A DNA stretch of 64,000 nt, taken from the NCBI GenBank assembly GCA_018697195.1, contig CM031857.1:95148966-95212965 (forward strand), read 5' to 3'. Shown here piece after piece: positions 39,184-47,861 of this stretch. This DNA is from Certhia americana (lineage: Eukaryota; Chordata; Aves; Passeriformes; Certhiidae). Position 1 is the first letter of the stretch. Every line of letters starts with the position of its first letter. The notes under the pieces were generated by a model. That model saw only the letters and a program-made list of their open reading frames with translations. It ran no database searches and was not told where the DNA came from. Made by a program: the position numbers and the translations under genes.

Positions 39184-40002
39184 GAACATTAATACCAGTC
39201 TAGAAAAAAGTCATATGAAACTGTAATTTATACTAATGAGAAAAGTGAAAAGGAAAAAAAAAATCTTCCTTGCTTTGATAGTGAAGAGGTGTTGTAAAAC
39301 ATCTTCTTCTATGTAGAGTTCCTATTGATTTCAATAAGGACCTTTACCTCATAACTGACTGATAGTAAGAAATGTGGGTGTCATTATCTCAACATTAATT
39401 TATGCAAAAATCAGTCCCATGTTTCTAGGTTTCACATCCATAAGATGAGGAAAAAGCCAACAATTTATTATAGCATGTATCAAATAAGATAAAAACTATT
39501 TGTTAACAAGCTACTGTAAAAACAGAAAAATTATGTGCAGATCAGAAGAAGAAATGAAGAAATCAGGGATTTCATCTATGTAAAATGGGAATAAGTAGAG
39601 AAAGGTTATGTATGAAGCTCTTAAAAATAATGTAGCTAGATCACAGCTACATGCGCACTTCTTAAGCTCTTCTTAGCCAAGACTAGATGGAAAGAAAAGG
39701 ACAGAAGAGGGGAATGAGAAGACAGGCTGCACTCTCTCACATCTGGAAAGGAGTAAATGAGAAGGACTCCCCCAACTAACCATTTGCCACTCTGCCTGCC
39801 TCCATGTGTTGCCAGCAATTTCTAAGCTGAAATCTTAGGATTGTTTGTAAGTCTTCTTTAGAACACAAGTTCTCAGATTTCCCACAACATCAATTAGACA
39901 ATGCTGGTTAAGCCACCACGCAATATGACAGAAAAAATTGACAGCAAAAGATGAAAATGCACAGCAACCAAAAGGACAGAGCAGGACAATTGTCTCAAGA
40001 CC
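39184..40002. other. AT-rich non-coding DNA, no gene seen
   Basis: Nothing recognisable beyond short spurious frames (up to 60 codons). Confidence 0.55.
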
Positions 40003-40495
40003 TCACCATATGATTAAACTTAACTCCATGCTTCTTGCAAATATGTTTACACAGAAAAAAGATGCTGTGATGCGATTGGTGATGCTGAGCTCTTTCTTAA
40101 GTGCCAGCAACAGTTCTATTTGGTCAGCCCACAGCTCAATGAATTTGAGTATTGTGAGCTTTTCATTCAAGCCAGATGCTGTTGAAAATGTAAGGCAGTA
40201 GCATTCCATTTTCCAGTCTTATCTGTCTTTCTATCTCTAACAGAACACGTCCAGATTGCCTCTGTAGTGCTGCCAAGAAAGTAATGTATCCCTCAACGTC
40301 ACCCTCAGAATTAATAATGCAGCAGGAGTTCTTGTCGCAGAAGAGATTTGCAATCATAATTCTATGTCTTGGCATAGTCAGAAGCATCTTCCTAACCAAG
40401 TAGTTAGAGCCAGCACTCTTGTGCTGGACATACGTCCAAGCTACTGCAGCTTTTTGCCCTTCTCTTGGAACAGAGAATTCACCTTTCTCTAAAAA
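40003..40495 (-). pseudogene. Unassigned coding-like segment, frame-disrupted
   Basis: I do not recognise the protein. On the minus strand one frame stays open for about 110 codons (40163-40495) after a stop. A second frame (68 codons from its first ATG, 40003-40209) overlaps its end. Both have protein-like composition (mixed charged and aliphatic residues, a helix-like run such as LLEIERQIRLEN, few low-complexity repeats), unlike most frames in this AT-rich window. The frame change within the overlap would fit a single-base indel in a decayed coding sequence. No splice signals, start context or poly(A) could be tied to it. It may be an old retrocopy, a remnant exon, or an endogenous viral or transposon fragment; chance is not excluded. 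Confidence 0.3.
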
Positions 40496-40879
40496 TTATG
40501 TTAAATTCTTCGGAGATACTCCAAGGCTGACCAAAATGTCTGGAGGCAATGTCACTGATTTTCAGGATGACAAAGGCCTTTTTTCTAAAAGACCATAGCC
40601 ATTAGCATATGCCACTGAATAAGTCAGGTCATGACTGAGTTTGGAAAGACAGGTTGTGGTCTTTTGTGGAAAGAAGAAAAAAAGAAGGTGACAAAGGTTT
40701 TGGGTAAAAGTGCTTTATGTCTATATACTACATAGATCAGGTTGAATTATGACATGTATGTATCATCTATAGAGGCCCATTGTGTTTGCTGAGACTCACC
40801 AGCATGGCCATGTGTACTGCTCTCAAATGCCAAGACATTCTTCCTGAGAAGCCAACAGCCTCAGCATTTGGTAAGGTCC
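40496..40879. other. Non-coding DNA between the coding-like segment and the LTR
   Basis: No recognisable feature. Minus-strand frames here are interrupted by several stops, so I could not extend the coding-like segment upstream with confidence. Confidence 0.45.
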
Positions 40880-41305
40880 AGTTTGGTAAGGACTATATAG
40901 ACAGTGCTGACTGGTGAACCTCAGGAACTTGATTCTAATGTCTGCAGCCCTTCTCATGGATTGCAGCTTCTTCAGGGTACATTCACCTGTGCTGACATGG
41001 AATCCTCCATGGACTGCAGCCTGGGCATCTGCCCTGGGGCAGTCCATTCTCTGCTCTACCCCCCAAAGCACTTAATCCTTTTATTCTTTCTTCTTGGTAT
41101 TTGCAGGGATGTCTCACACATTTTTCTACTGTGTGGTGTTCTCTTGTTTATTAGGTTTATTTTTACAGAGGCACCACCTTCTTAGGTCTTTTGGAGACAG
41201 GTGGAATCTGCTGTGTCCTGCTCAGGGCAGCTCCTGGCCTCTTCCTAACAGACACCTGTCACCCTGTCACCAATGCTGGACACCTACACCAAAACTATAT
41301 TATAT
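40880..41305 (-). mobile_element. Partial avian ERV LTR, same family type as 5338-6209
   Basis: Read on the plus strand it gives the antisense of the LTR: 'ctcatggattgcagcttcttcagggtacattc', ATCCTCCATGGACTGCAGCC, TGGTATTTGCAGGGATGTCT CACAC, then AGGCACCACCTTCTTAGG and CACCTACACCAAAACTATA, which corresponds to the 5' end of the LTR. The 3' part is missing or unrecognisable. Its 5' end abuts a TA-rich tract, and the last roughly 150 bp are part of the left arm of the inverted duplication. Confidence 0.7.
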
Positions 41306-41472
41306 GTATGTGTATGTCTATATATACATATGCATATACATATACATATATATATATAAAAAAATAATATATTATATACATTATTTATATATATTATATA
41401 TGGATTATATATATTATATATTACATATATATTTTTATATATATATTTTATATATACTATATATATATATAA
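41297..41472. repeat. TA-rich microsatellite, left arm copy
   Basis: Interrupted (TA)n with TATATGTATG, ATATTATATA and ATATATTTTTATATA variants. It is the counterpart of the tract at 45102-45176, in the same position between the LTR end and the CTGCAT...TCTAATCTATATGGGATTA segment. The 130-codon frame here is a by-product. Confidence 0.85.
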
Positions 41473-41582
41473 AACTGCATGCATAATCTAATCTATATGG
41501 GATTATTATATCTAAAATTATATCTAAAATAACTACAAAATGTGTGTCCATGAAAAGCTGCCTTTGACTACCCACCTTGCTC

Positions 41583-42345
41583 TTCTTGTCTGATGTAGTT
41601 TTGTTAAACCTAGAGACCAAACAACTGTATTTGGCAGTGCTGTTTTCAGGTTTTTATTGGAAACTCGTTGTCTTGTGGACCCCACTCCAGAAATGCTTGA
41701 GGAAGGGAGTTCTTGCTGATTCACAACAGTTTTAAGCGACAGTAGAGCAAAAGTGTACTGTAGCTATGACAAAGTAGTAAGTGAATTAGTCTGAGGGACT
41801 TGGGCTGTCCTTACTGATCATGTGGAGCAAGTATGGCAATACTGACACGTATCACTCTCTGCTAACTGAACTTAACTGCCTTGTGAATGCTGATGCTACA
41901 CATAGTCCCAGAGTCTGAGGGAGCTGTCAAGACTGATTTCTGCCAAGCACTAGGATGTCTGAAACATCATAGTCAATGGGAATTATGTGCTGCTACATGA
42001 AGATCAGTGAATTACAGGATACTAGTAAAAGCAATATCCTCGGCACACAATTAAAAAGCAACCTATGGACTGAAATCTAGTTGCTTAAAACATTATATTT
42101 AAAAAAAAATAAAATCTCAGATAATTTGTACAAGCTGAAATCTTTGTGTTTGGAGTAGGAGAAAAATTAAGGTGGCTGTGGAAATGGCCTACAGCAAATA
42201 ACTGTAATATGTACTGTAAAATATCATTTGTCTGTGGATGTTGAGGGCTGAATCAGCCATGTGCAAATTAAGGCTTTAATAGTGACTTTTGTCTGAGAGT
42301 GTAGGGTGCTGGAGAAAGTCTGATATGCTGATGGAATTTTCCTTG
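41583..42345. other. 763-bp segment present only in the left arm
   Basis: It is not found in the right arm, where its two flanks are joined directly. A CCTTG motif occurs at both edges (41575-41579 approximately and 42341-42345), compatible with either a short target-site duplication or a small homology. It has no recognised coding sequence or LTR features. An insertion into the left arm and a deletion from the right arm are both possible. Confidence 0.6.
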
Positions 42346-42574
42346 TAATGTTAAATGCGCTCTACAAAAATACAGGAGTTAAGGAAGATGAAGCTCAGGT
42401 ATTGTTAAAAGCGGTAAGAGGTGCGAAGGGCAAAAAGAAAGGATTCTTTGAAAAGATGGCAGCCAAGAAAAGGCTCTAAAAATTGAGACAGAGATTCTCA
42501 CTGCCTGCTTTGCCTTAGTTTTCATTGGTAAGGTGAAAGTTTGCTCACAGGTCTAGTGGTAGTGCATAGGAACA
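42346..42574 (+). repeat. CR1 ORF2 fragment (duplicated copy)
   Basis: The sense strand carries 'ttaaggaagatgaagctcaggtattgttaaaagcggtaagaggtgcgaagggcaaaaagaaaggattctttgaaaagatg', which follows the CR1 ORF2 block between endonuclease and reverse transcriptase (peptide pattern K-A/E-A-Q...V-K-G-K-K-K-G-F-F). The frame is broken. It is the mirror of 44708-44936 and stops abruptly near a perfect 22-bp palindrome. Confidence 0.75.
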
Positions 42575-42582
42575 GCACTGAT

Positions 42583-42604
42583 TATCAATCAATATTGATT
42601 GATA
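42583..42604. repeat. Perfect 22-bp palindrome at the arm boundary
   Basis: The core ATCAATCAATATTGATTGAT and one more base on each side are self-complementary without a loop. It lies 8 bp beyond the point where similarity with the right arm ends. Confidence 0.85.
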
Positions 42605-43959
42605 TGGAAAATCTTGTGCCAAAAGTTTAATTCAAACTATTAGTTCATGGAAATGTTAAAAGGCAGAAACACTTTCTTTAAAATGTATGATGGTGATTGT
42701 GTTTTAAATGTCCATGTTTTACCCTATTCTTCTTATAAAAAGAGGTATCTATTTACTTCAGTAACCAAAGACACATTTTTTTTAATTTGTAGCAGAAAGC
42801 TCTTTACAATAAGTCTGTAAAGACTTTGAGTAGCAAAAAGGTGTTGAAGTTATTGTATGGGTGTTTTTCAGTTTTCTCCTAGATATGTGGATCATATTAT
42901 CATTGATAAAACAAGAAAAAATGAAAATAAAAAGGAAAAGATAACATTTTCCTCTCCCCAGTAAAACTTCCACTGGTTGTGGGTTGTATTTTTTTTGTTT
43001 TATTTTCTTGTATACTTACTATTACTACTTAATCACATAAGGCGGAGGGAAATTAGGCACCTGACAACCTTTTTTGATACTTGATACTGAAGTGATGAAG
43101 AGCTGTTGGATTCCCACTGGATTCCCCTGTGGATTAATGAAGGGTGAGAAAAAAAATTGTAGAGCTGCCATGCAGAATGACCTTACCTGATAAGACTGTT
43201 CTGCCTTCACTGCAGTAGGTGAGAAGGGCAGGCTGTATGCAGCAGGCTGCTTTTTCTGTACCTTAATGAGAAAAATTGACCTGTTTATACACCAGCTGTC
43301 TTCTTTGTTTTTGATTCAAGTAATTTTTGAAAAAATTTTCTGAAGTTAAATGTTGTATTAAAGCTGAATCCTCCAAAGAATGACTTATTGTCAGCAAAAT
43401 CTGGTGGATTGCTACAAACTATGGGAAAACACCTGCCAATAAATACATTTATAAGACAATGATATTCATAGACCACTTCAAGAGGCAGTATTCTGACTCA
43501 ATTTATATGATCTGAATGAACAAGAACTCTTTTTTCCCTCCTACTAAACTGCTTTTATTATCTTTTATAAACATTTTGTATATCTTAGCTTTACTTTTTA
43601 TTTTATCTGTTGTATATTTGGGATACACTTGGGTGAAAAAATATAACATTAAAACCTCCAAATTACAGCTGAGGGAGAGGGAGAAAGCAGGGTTTCATGT
43701 AGGAAATAAACTTCTCAATAACATGACTATGCTTGGCTTCCATCCCACGCTAAAAGATAAGTATTTTCTTATATAAGTATATAAGTACATGTAATAGAAA
43801 GAAAACCTGTGTCTATGAGATTGTACAAGAAAATGAAAGTATTCTTTAAGGTTACCGTATCAAACATTGAAGAATTAGGAAATGCAAAAGTAAAGGTGGA
43901 ATGAACAATTCATTTAGAATCAAGGTAAACTGAATGATTACCCATTTCACTGCTCTTTT
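42605..43959. other. Spacer of the inverted duplication, AT-rich, no gene seen
   Basis: Single-copy-looking AT-rich DNA. The longest frame (43516-43776, 86 codons, plus) has a hydrophobic N-terminal stretch (about residues 10-38) but no family signature and is probably chance in T-rich sequence. Confidence 0.5.
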
Positions 43960-44936
43960 TAGGATTTTCAAAGTTCTTGAATCTAGTACCTTTGTGCAGT
44001 TCAAATTTCTCCCCAGATGCTCATCTCAGCATCTGATTCCTCATTCAGTCATTAGACTCCTGCTGCTCCTTGATTTTCCTTACTTGGTTCCAAATGAAAC
44101 GTAGCAGCCCTTCTCTCCCCCAGTTCTGTATCATGTTCAGACTTTCAATCTCCCCATCACCCAGGTTGTCAATAAACTGATCAAAACCTACTAAATGCGA
44201 GTATTCATCCCTGAGGGATGTCACTGTTAACCATCCACCACTGGGACTTCTCACTGCTCATCACAACCTTCTGACCCTGATGATCCAGCTGGCTTTCAAT
44301 TCATCTTTTGGATAACAAAAGAGTAGTAGGTTTTGTCAGGCACTACTTCCCCTACATAAAACCATGTTGGTTGATCCCAGTCACCTGCTTGCCTTTCCTA
44401 AGGCTGGCACCACTTTACAGCATTAGTTGTTCCATAATCTTCTCATGCATTAAGGTGAGGCTGAACAGTTTGTTTCCCTAGATGGCCCCTTCTGCCCTTC
44501 TTTGAAATGAGTGGGAGCTTTTCCTTTTTCTCATTTTCAGGAATCTTTCCCAGTCACCATGATCTTTCATATAATAGATAGTGGCATCACAGTGACATTG
44601 GCCACATTCCTCAGCACCCTTGGATGCTGTTTGATCCCATGGACTTGAGTATGCCCAGATTTCTAAAGTGTTCCCTCCTTCCATCTTACGTTGCTCTGTG
44701 TAATGCTTGTTCCTATGCACTACCACTAGACCTGTGAGCAAACTTTCACCTTACCAATGAAAACTAAGGCAAAGCAGGCAGTGAGAATCTCTGTCTCAGT
44801 TTTTAGAGCCTTTTCTTGGCTGCCATCTTTTCAAAGAATCCTTTCTTTTTGCCCTTCACACCTCTTACCGCTTTTAACAATACCTGAGCTTTGGCTTCCT
44901 TAACTCCTGTATTTTTGTAGAGAGCATTTAACATTA
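43960..44936 (-). repeat. CR1 LINE ORF2 remnant (reverse transcriptase region)
   Basis: Antisense CR1 coding sequence in order from right to left: 'ttcaaagaatcctttctttttgcccttca' (K-G-K-K-K-G-F-F), 'cagcacccttggatgctgtttgatcccatggacttg' (the H-P-R-V-L region), 'gatggccccttctgcccttctttgaaatg', 'ataaaaccatgttggttgatccca' (S-Q-H-G-F), and 'catccctgagggatgtcactgttaaccatcca' (the S-G-V-P-Q-G-S neighbourhood). The 44045-44254 minus frame (69 codons) retains the G-W-L-T-V-T-S-L...F-D-Q-F-I-D-N-L-G-D-G layout of this segment, but the catalytic F-A-D-D box is not recognisable. Many frameshifts and stops make it non-functional. Confidence 0.75.
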
Positions 44937-45100
44937 GAGCAAGGCAGGTAGCCAAAGGCAGCTTTTCATGGACATACTACAAAATGTTTGCATATCATAA
45001 TAAAGTTTGAACAGATAAAGATTGATGGGATCTATTTCTATATCTAAAACTAATATATATGGGGTTAGATTTAATAATCCCATATAGATTAGATATGCAG

Positions 45101-45101
<1 letters not shown>

Positions 45102-45140
<39 letters not shown>

Positions 45141-45176
45141 GCACACATGCACACACATATAATATATAAAATATAG
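45102..45176. repeat. TA/CA microsatellite, right arm copy
   Basis: About 19 TA units (45102-45139), then CGCACACATGCACACACATA and TA-rich sequence. It is more homogeneous than its left-arm counterpart. Confidence 0.9.
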
Positions 45177-45304
45177 TTTTGGCGTAGGTGTCCAGCATTG
45201 GTGACAGGTGTCTGTTAGGAAGAGGCCAGGAGCTGCCCTGAGCAGGACACAGCAGATTCCAGCTGCCTCCAACAGACCTGAGAAAGAGGTGCCTCTGTAA
45301 AAAC
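45170..45304 (+). mobile_element. 5' end of the duplicated ERV LTR
   Basis: TATAGTTTTGGCGTAGGTGT CCAGCATTGG through GAGCAGGACACAGCAGATTC C to GAGGTGCCTCTGTAAAAAC mirrors 41157-41305. It is truncated at about 45304, where the sequence diverges into CAGACTTCTCTGAGTC. Confidence 0.75.
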
Positions 45305-45339
45305 AGACTTCTCTGAGTCTTCTGTGAAGAAGTGGAAAA

Positions 45340-45436
45340 GAAGAAAAAATAAAAATAAAAACAAAAAAACAAACAAACAAACAAACAAAAAACCACCAAG
45401 AAAACCCCAAAGAAAAGAAACCAAAACCTGCATGAG
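45340..45436. repeat. A-rich low-complexity tract with (AAAC)n
   Basis: AAAAATAAAAATAAAAACAA then ACAAACAAACAAACAAACAA and CCAAGAAAACCCCAAAG. Long hydrophobic minus-strand frames (up to 158 codons) across this tract and the adjacent LTR are artefacts. Confidence 0.85.
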
Positions 45437-46488
45437 CGAAGCAAATTCGAAAAAATAAAACAGGCCAAGATCTAGAAGAAAAATTAATTATGGTTAAAAG
45501 TCTTTACCTTAGCCCCAGCACACAGATGTTTTTCGTGCTTGAGTAGCCACAAAGCATGTGTCAATAGAACCATTTACAACTTAATATTGCTTCAGTGAAA
45601 AGTCAGAGAGAAGAAAGGAAGACTCAAAATGGATACTTAGAAGTTTTCTTTAAAAAATTCAATCAATACCACCATCTTTTCTTTAATGATCTTATCATAA
45701 ATAATGCTGCCAGATACCTTGCAAGAATGCACATGGTGCACTTACATTGCTTGCCAAGCTTCCTTAGCATGAGAATTTGTTTTCTGATTGTGTACTGTCC
45801 AAATAGTTTAGCCAAAGAATAGTGGTTGCTTTATTAATGCAAAATTTAACTGGACTCTGTAAAGTATTTGAGATTTTTTTTGTTGAATGGCTTCATCCAT
45901 GGTGTTCAAAAACCGTGCCTTGATTTCATTAGAAATTCCACGCCTCTGGAAATAAACCCTTGCAGGAACAGTGATTGTTGGCCTCACAGCAGTTTGTTGC
46001 TAGTTAAACAACTTTCTCTGAAAACTGATGTTGACTTGATACTTTCATCTTACCATCAGTGCATGGCAACCAGAACTTCTTTCATACTCTAAAATTGTTG
46101 ATTCATTCGATAATTCAGTCTGTTAGGGAGTTGATTATTTTGTTTTATTTAGAAATCACTTTAAATTGGTTTTACTGATGAGAGCTGTGAGTTTAAAAAG
46201 CCTGTGGTTTTTCTTTGCATTCATGATCTGTGTTGGAGTCTGGAATTATGAGAAATATTTCTTTGCATGTTTAAGGGATTTTAAATCTCTGACAAACAGT
46301 GTTTTTAACCTTTGTTCATGGAAAAAGGGCTTTTAAGCTCTGGAATGAAGCCGAGTTTTCAAGAATGTGTATTAGATAGTAGAATAGTGTGTAGTTTTAT
46401 CACAGGGTGAGAATTTTAGATATATAGGGTTTTAGGATGGTAAGCAGGTGAAGACAAGATGGAGATGTCCATGTAGCTTTTGGGCTTC
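45437..46488. other. AT-rich non-coding DNA, no gene seen
   Basis: Only short frames (up to 75 codons) with no recognisable domain. Confidence 0.55.
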
Positions 46489-46493
46489 CTCCT
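46489..46493. repeat. Target-site duplication, left copy (CTCCT)
   Basis: Exact 5-bp match to 47857-47861, immediately outside the TGTCATGG terminus. Confidence 0.82.
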
Positions 46494-47856
46494 TGTCATG
46501 GTTTCAGTTTGAAACCATGCAGAAATACCAATTTTTGTCTCAAATTTAGTTTTCCAAATCAAGAGCAAAGCAGGCTTGAACTTAAAAGGAATAGAACTTT
46601 ATTAACTAACACTAAAGAAAAAAGAAATCAGAATGAAACCTTCAAAACACTTCTCCTCCCCCCACCAACTATTCACTTTTTGCTCCAATATAAAAAGACA
46701 AAACCTGGGATTCTCAGTCAGTTATCACTCTTAAAATAATCATTTCTCAATTCATCAAGGAGAAAGGAGTCTCTCTTGGGTACCACAGAGATTTTCTACA
46801 AGATATCAGTTCTCTTGCTTCCACACTCAATTGGCCCGCTCAGGAGGAAATGTTGCCGTTTGTGAAGTCCCTCCCATGACACAGCCTGCCACAGCAGCTC
46901 ATGGGCCGTATCAGTTTATTAAGGTGCAGTTTAAGGATGCTTCTTCTAGTACAAAACAGAAGTTCTCTTCATCTCAAGGAACAGAGGTCATCTTCCCTCA
47001 ATGGAAGGCTTCATCTCTCACTTCTTTAGTCTTCCTCTGTTCAATTTTCTCCAGCATCTCACAGCTATGTCTAGACCTTGCATCCCCCTAAAGAACATTC
47101 CATAGGTTACAGGGTATTTTAGTCCATTCTCTATGGCCTCACAAGAGAAGTCCAACCTAACCAAGCCACTCCTTTAATCTTCCTTTCCATTTGAGATTCC
47201 CTTCTCACTTCTCCTGACATCAAGTCTCATGTTGTGTATTCCTACATTTAATCCAGTCTCCTCTTTTTCTCTGGGTAAGATTCATGCTTTGAAAGTTTCA
47301 TTTGGTCAAGGAAAAAAAATCACACAGGATGCATCTGGTACAAGGCAGTCAGGTGATATGTTGCAGTGGTGCTGGAGCTGGGCCAGGATCTCAAGGTCTG
47401 TTGCTGCCCTCAATTCCAGTTGTGCTGAGAGAGGGAGACCAGGATCCCCCTTACAGCCCGGTCAGGCTTCAGACATCTCACACCAGGGCTTCCTCCTTTT
47501 TCCCTGCTCAGCAGATGCCCGGCTCAGCCCCCGGTTGCTGTGTGGGCAGCCCTGGATTAGCAGATTTCAGCATCCAAGGCTGGGCTGTGCCTTCCTTCCC
47601 CCCCCCTTCCCTCTGCCTCTCCTTCTCCTTTGCCTGCCAGGGGTGCAGGGAGAGGGAAGGAGGGAACCTCAGCCCGGCCCGGCCATGGGGACCGGCTGGG
47701 CTGAGACTCTGCAACTCACCCCCTCCAGAAACCAGAAGAGCTATTTACAGATTCTCACCTTAAAATGTGTATTCACTAGAGGCATATCCACCTTTTTCAT
47801 TGGTTTAATCAGGTGTCAATATTACAAAATTGTCTAATTTGGGCTAAACCATGACA
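46494..47856 (-). mobile_element. Long ERV LTR insertion, probably ERVL class
   Basis: A 1363-bp unit begins TGTCATGG and ends CCATGACA, so the termini are inverted TGTCATGG/CCATGACA. It is flanked by exact 5-bp duplications CTCCT (46489-46493 and 47857-47861). Five-base duplications fit the ERVL class. On the minus strand it starts TGTCATGGTTTAGCCC, a start I associate with bird LTRs. An AATAAA lies near 46590, about 100 bp before the 3' end. A GC-rich central block (about 47340-47740) contrasts with the AT-rich surroundings. The length is large for a solo LTR, so a non-autonomous element or composite is possible. No gag, pol or env reading frame is recognisable. Confidence 0.8.
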
Positions 47857-47861
47857 CTCCT
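47857..47861. repeat. Target-site duplication, right copy (CTCCT)
   Basis: Exact 5-bp match to 46489-46493, immediately outside the CCATGACA terminus. Confidence 0.82.

Larger units (their letters stand above)
41157..42574 (+). repeat. Left arm of a local inverted duplication
   Basis: Two blocks of this arm are found in reverse complement in the right arm. Block A (41157-41582: LTR end, TA tract, then AGCTGCCTTTG...CTTGCTC) corresponds to 44937-45304. Block B (42346-42574: CR1 coding sequence) corresponds to 44708-44936. In the right arm A and B are directly joined; here 763 bp (41583-42345) separate them. Block B is 229 bp in both arms with about six differences by eye. The LTR part of block A is also near-identical, apart from an 8-bp repeat CACCCTGT present only in this arm. 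Confidence 0.88.
44708..45304 (-). repeat. Right arm of the local inverted duplication
   Basis: Reverse complement of left-arm blocks B (44708-44936) and A (44937-45304), joined without the 763-bp segment. This arm has an extra stretch of about 75 bp (around 44990-45070, ATATATATGGGGTTAGAT side) that is missing from the left arm. CR1 sequence continues beyond the inner end at 44708, while the LTR stops at the outer end near 45304. In the left arm it is the LTR that continues outward and the CR1 that stops. Confidence 0.88.

Noticed and set aside
41094..41724. 130-codon plus frame rich in Tyr and Ile, and opposing frames
   Set aside because: They are translations of the TA microsatellite and LTR.
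44934..45468. 158- and 157-codon minus-strand frames with very hydrophobic starts
   Set aside because: They read through an (AAAC)n low-complexity tract, an LTR end and a TA microsatellite, so the hydrophobicity reflects repeats of TTT and TAT codons.
47229..47837. Longest open frame, 202 codons, plus strand, with a second 153-codon frame overlapping it
   Set aside because: It lies antisense inside the LTR insertion 46494-47856. The length comes from GC-rich sequence lacking stops, and neither frame shows a domain or a credible start.
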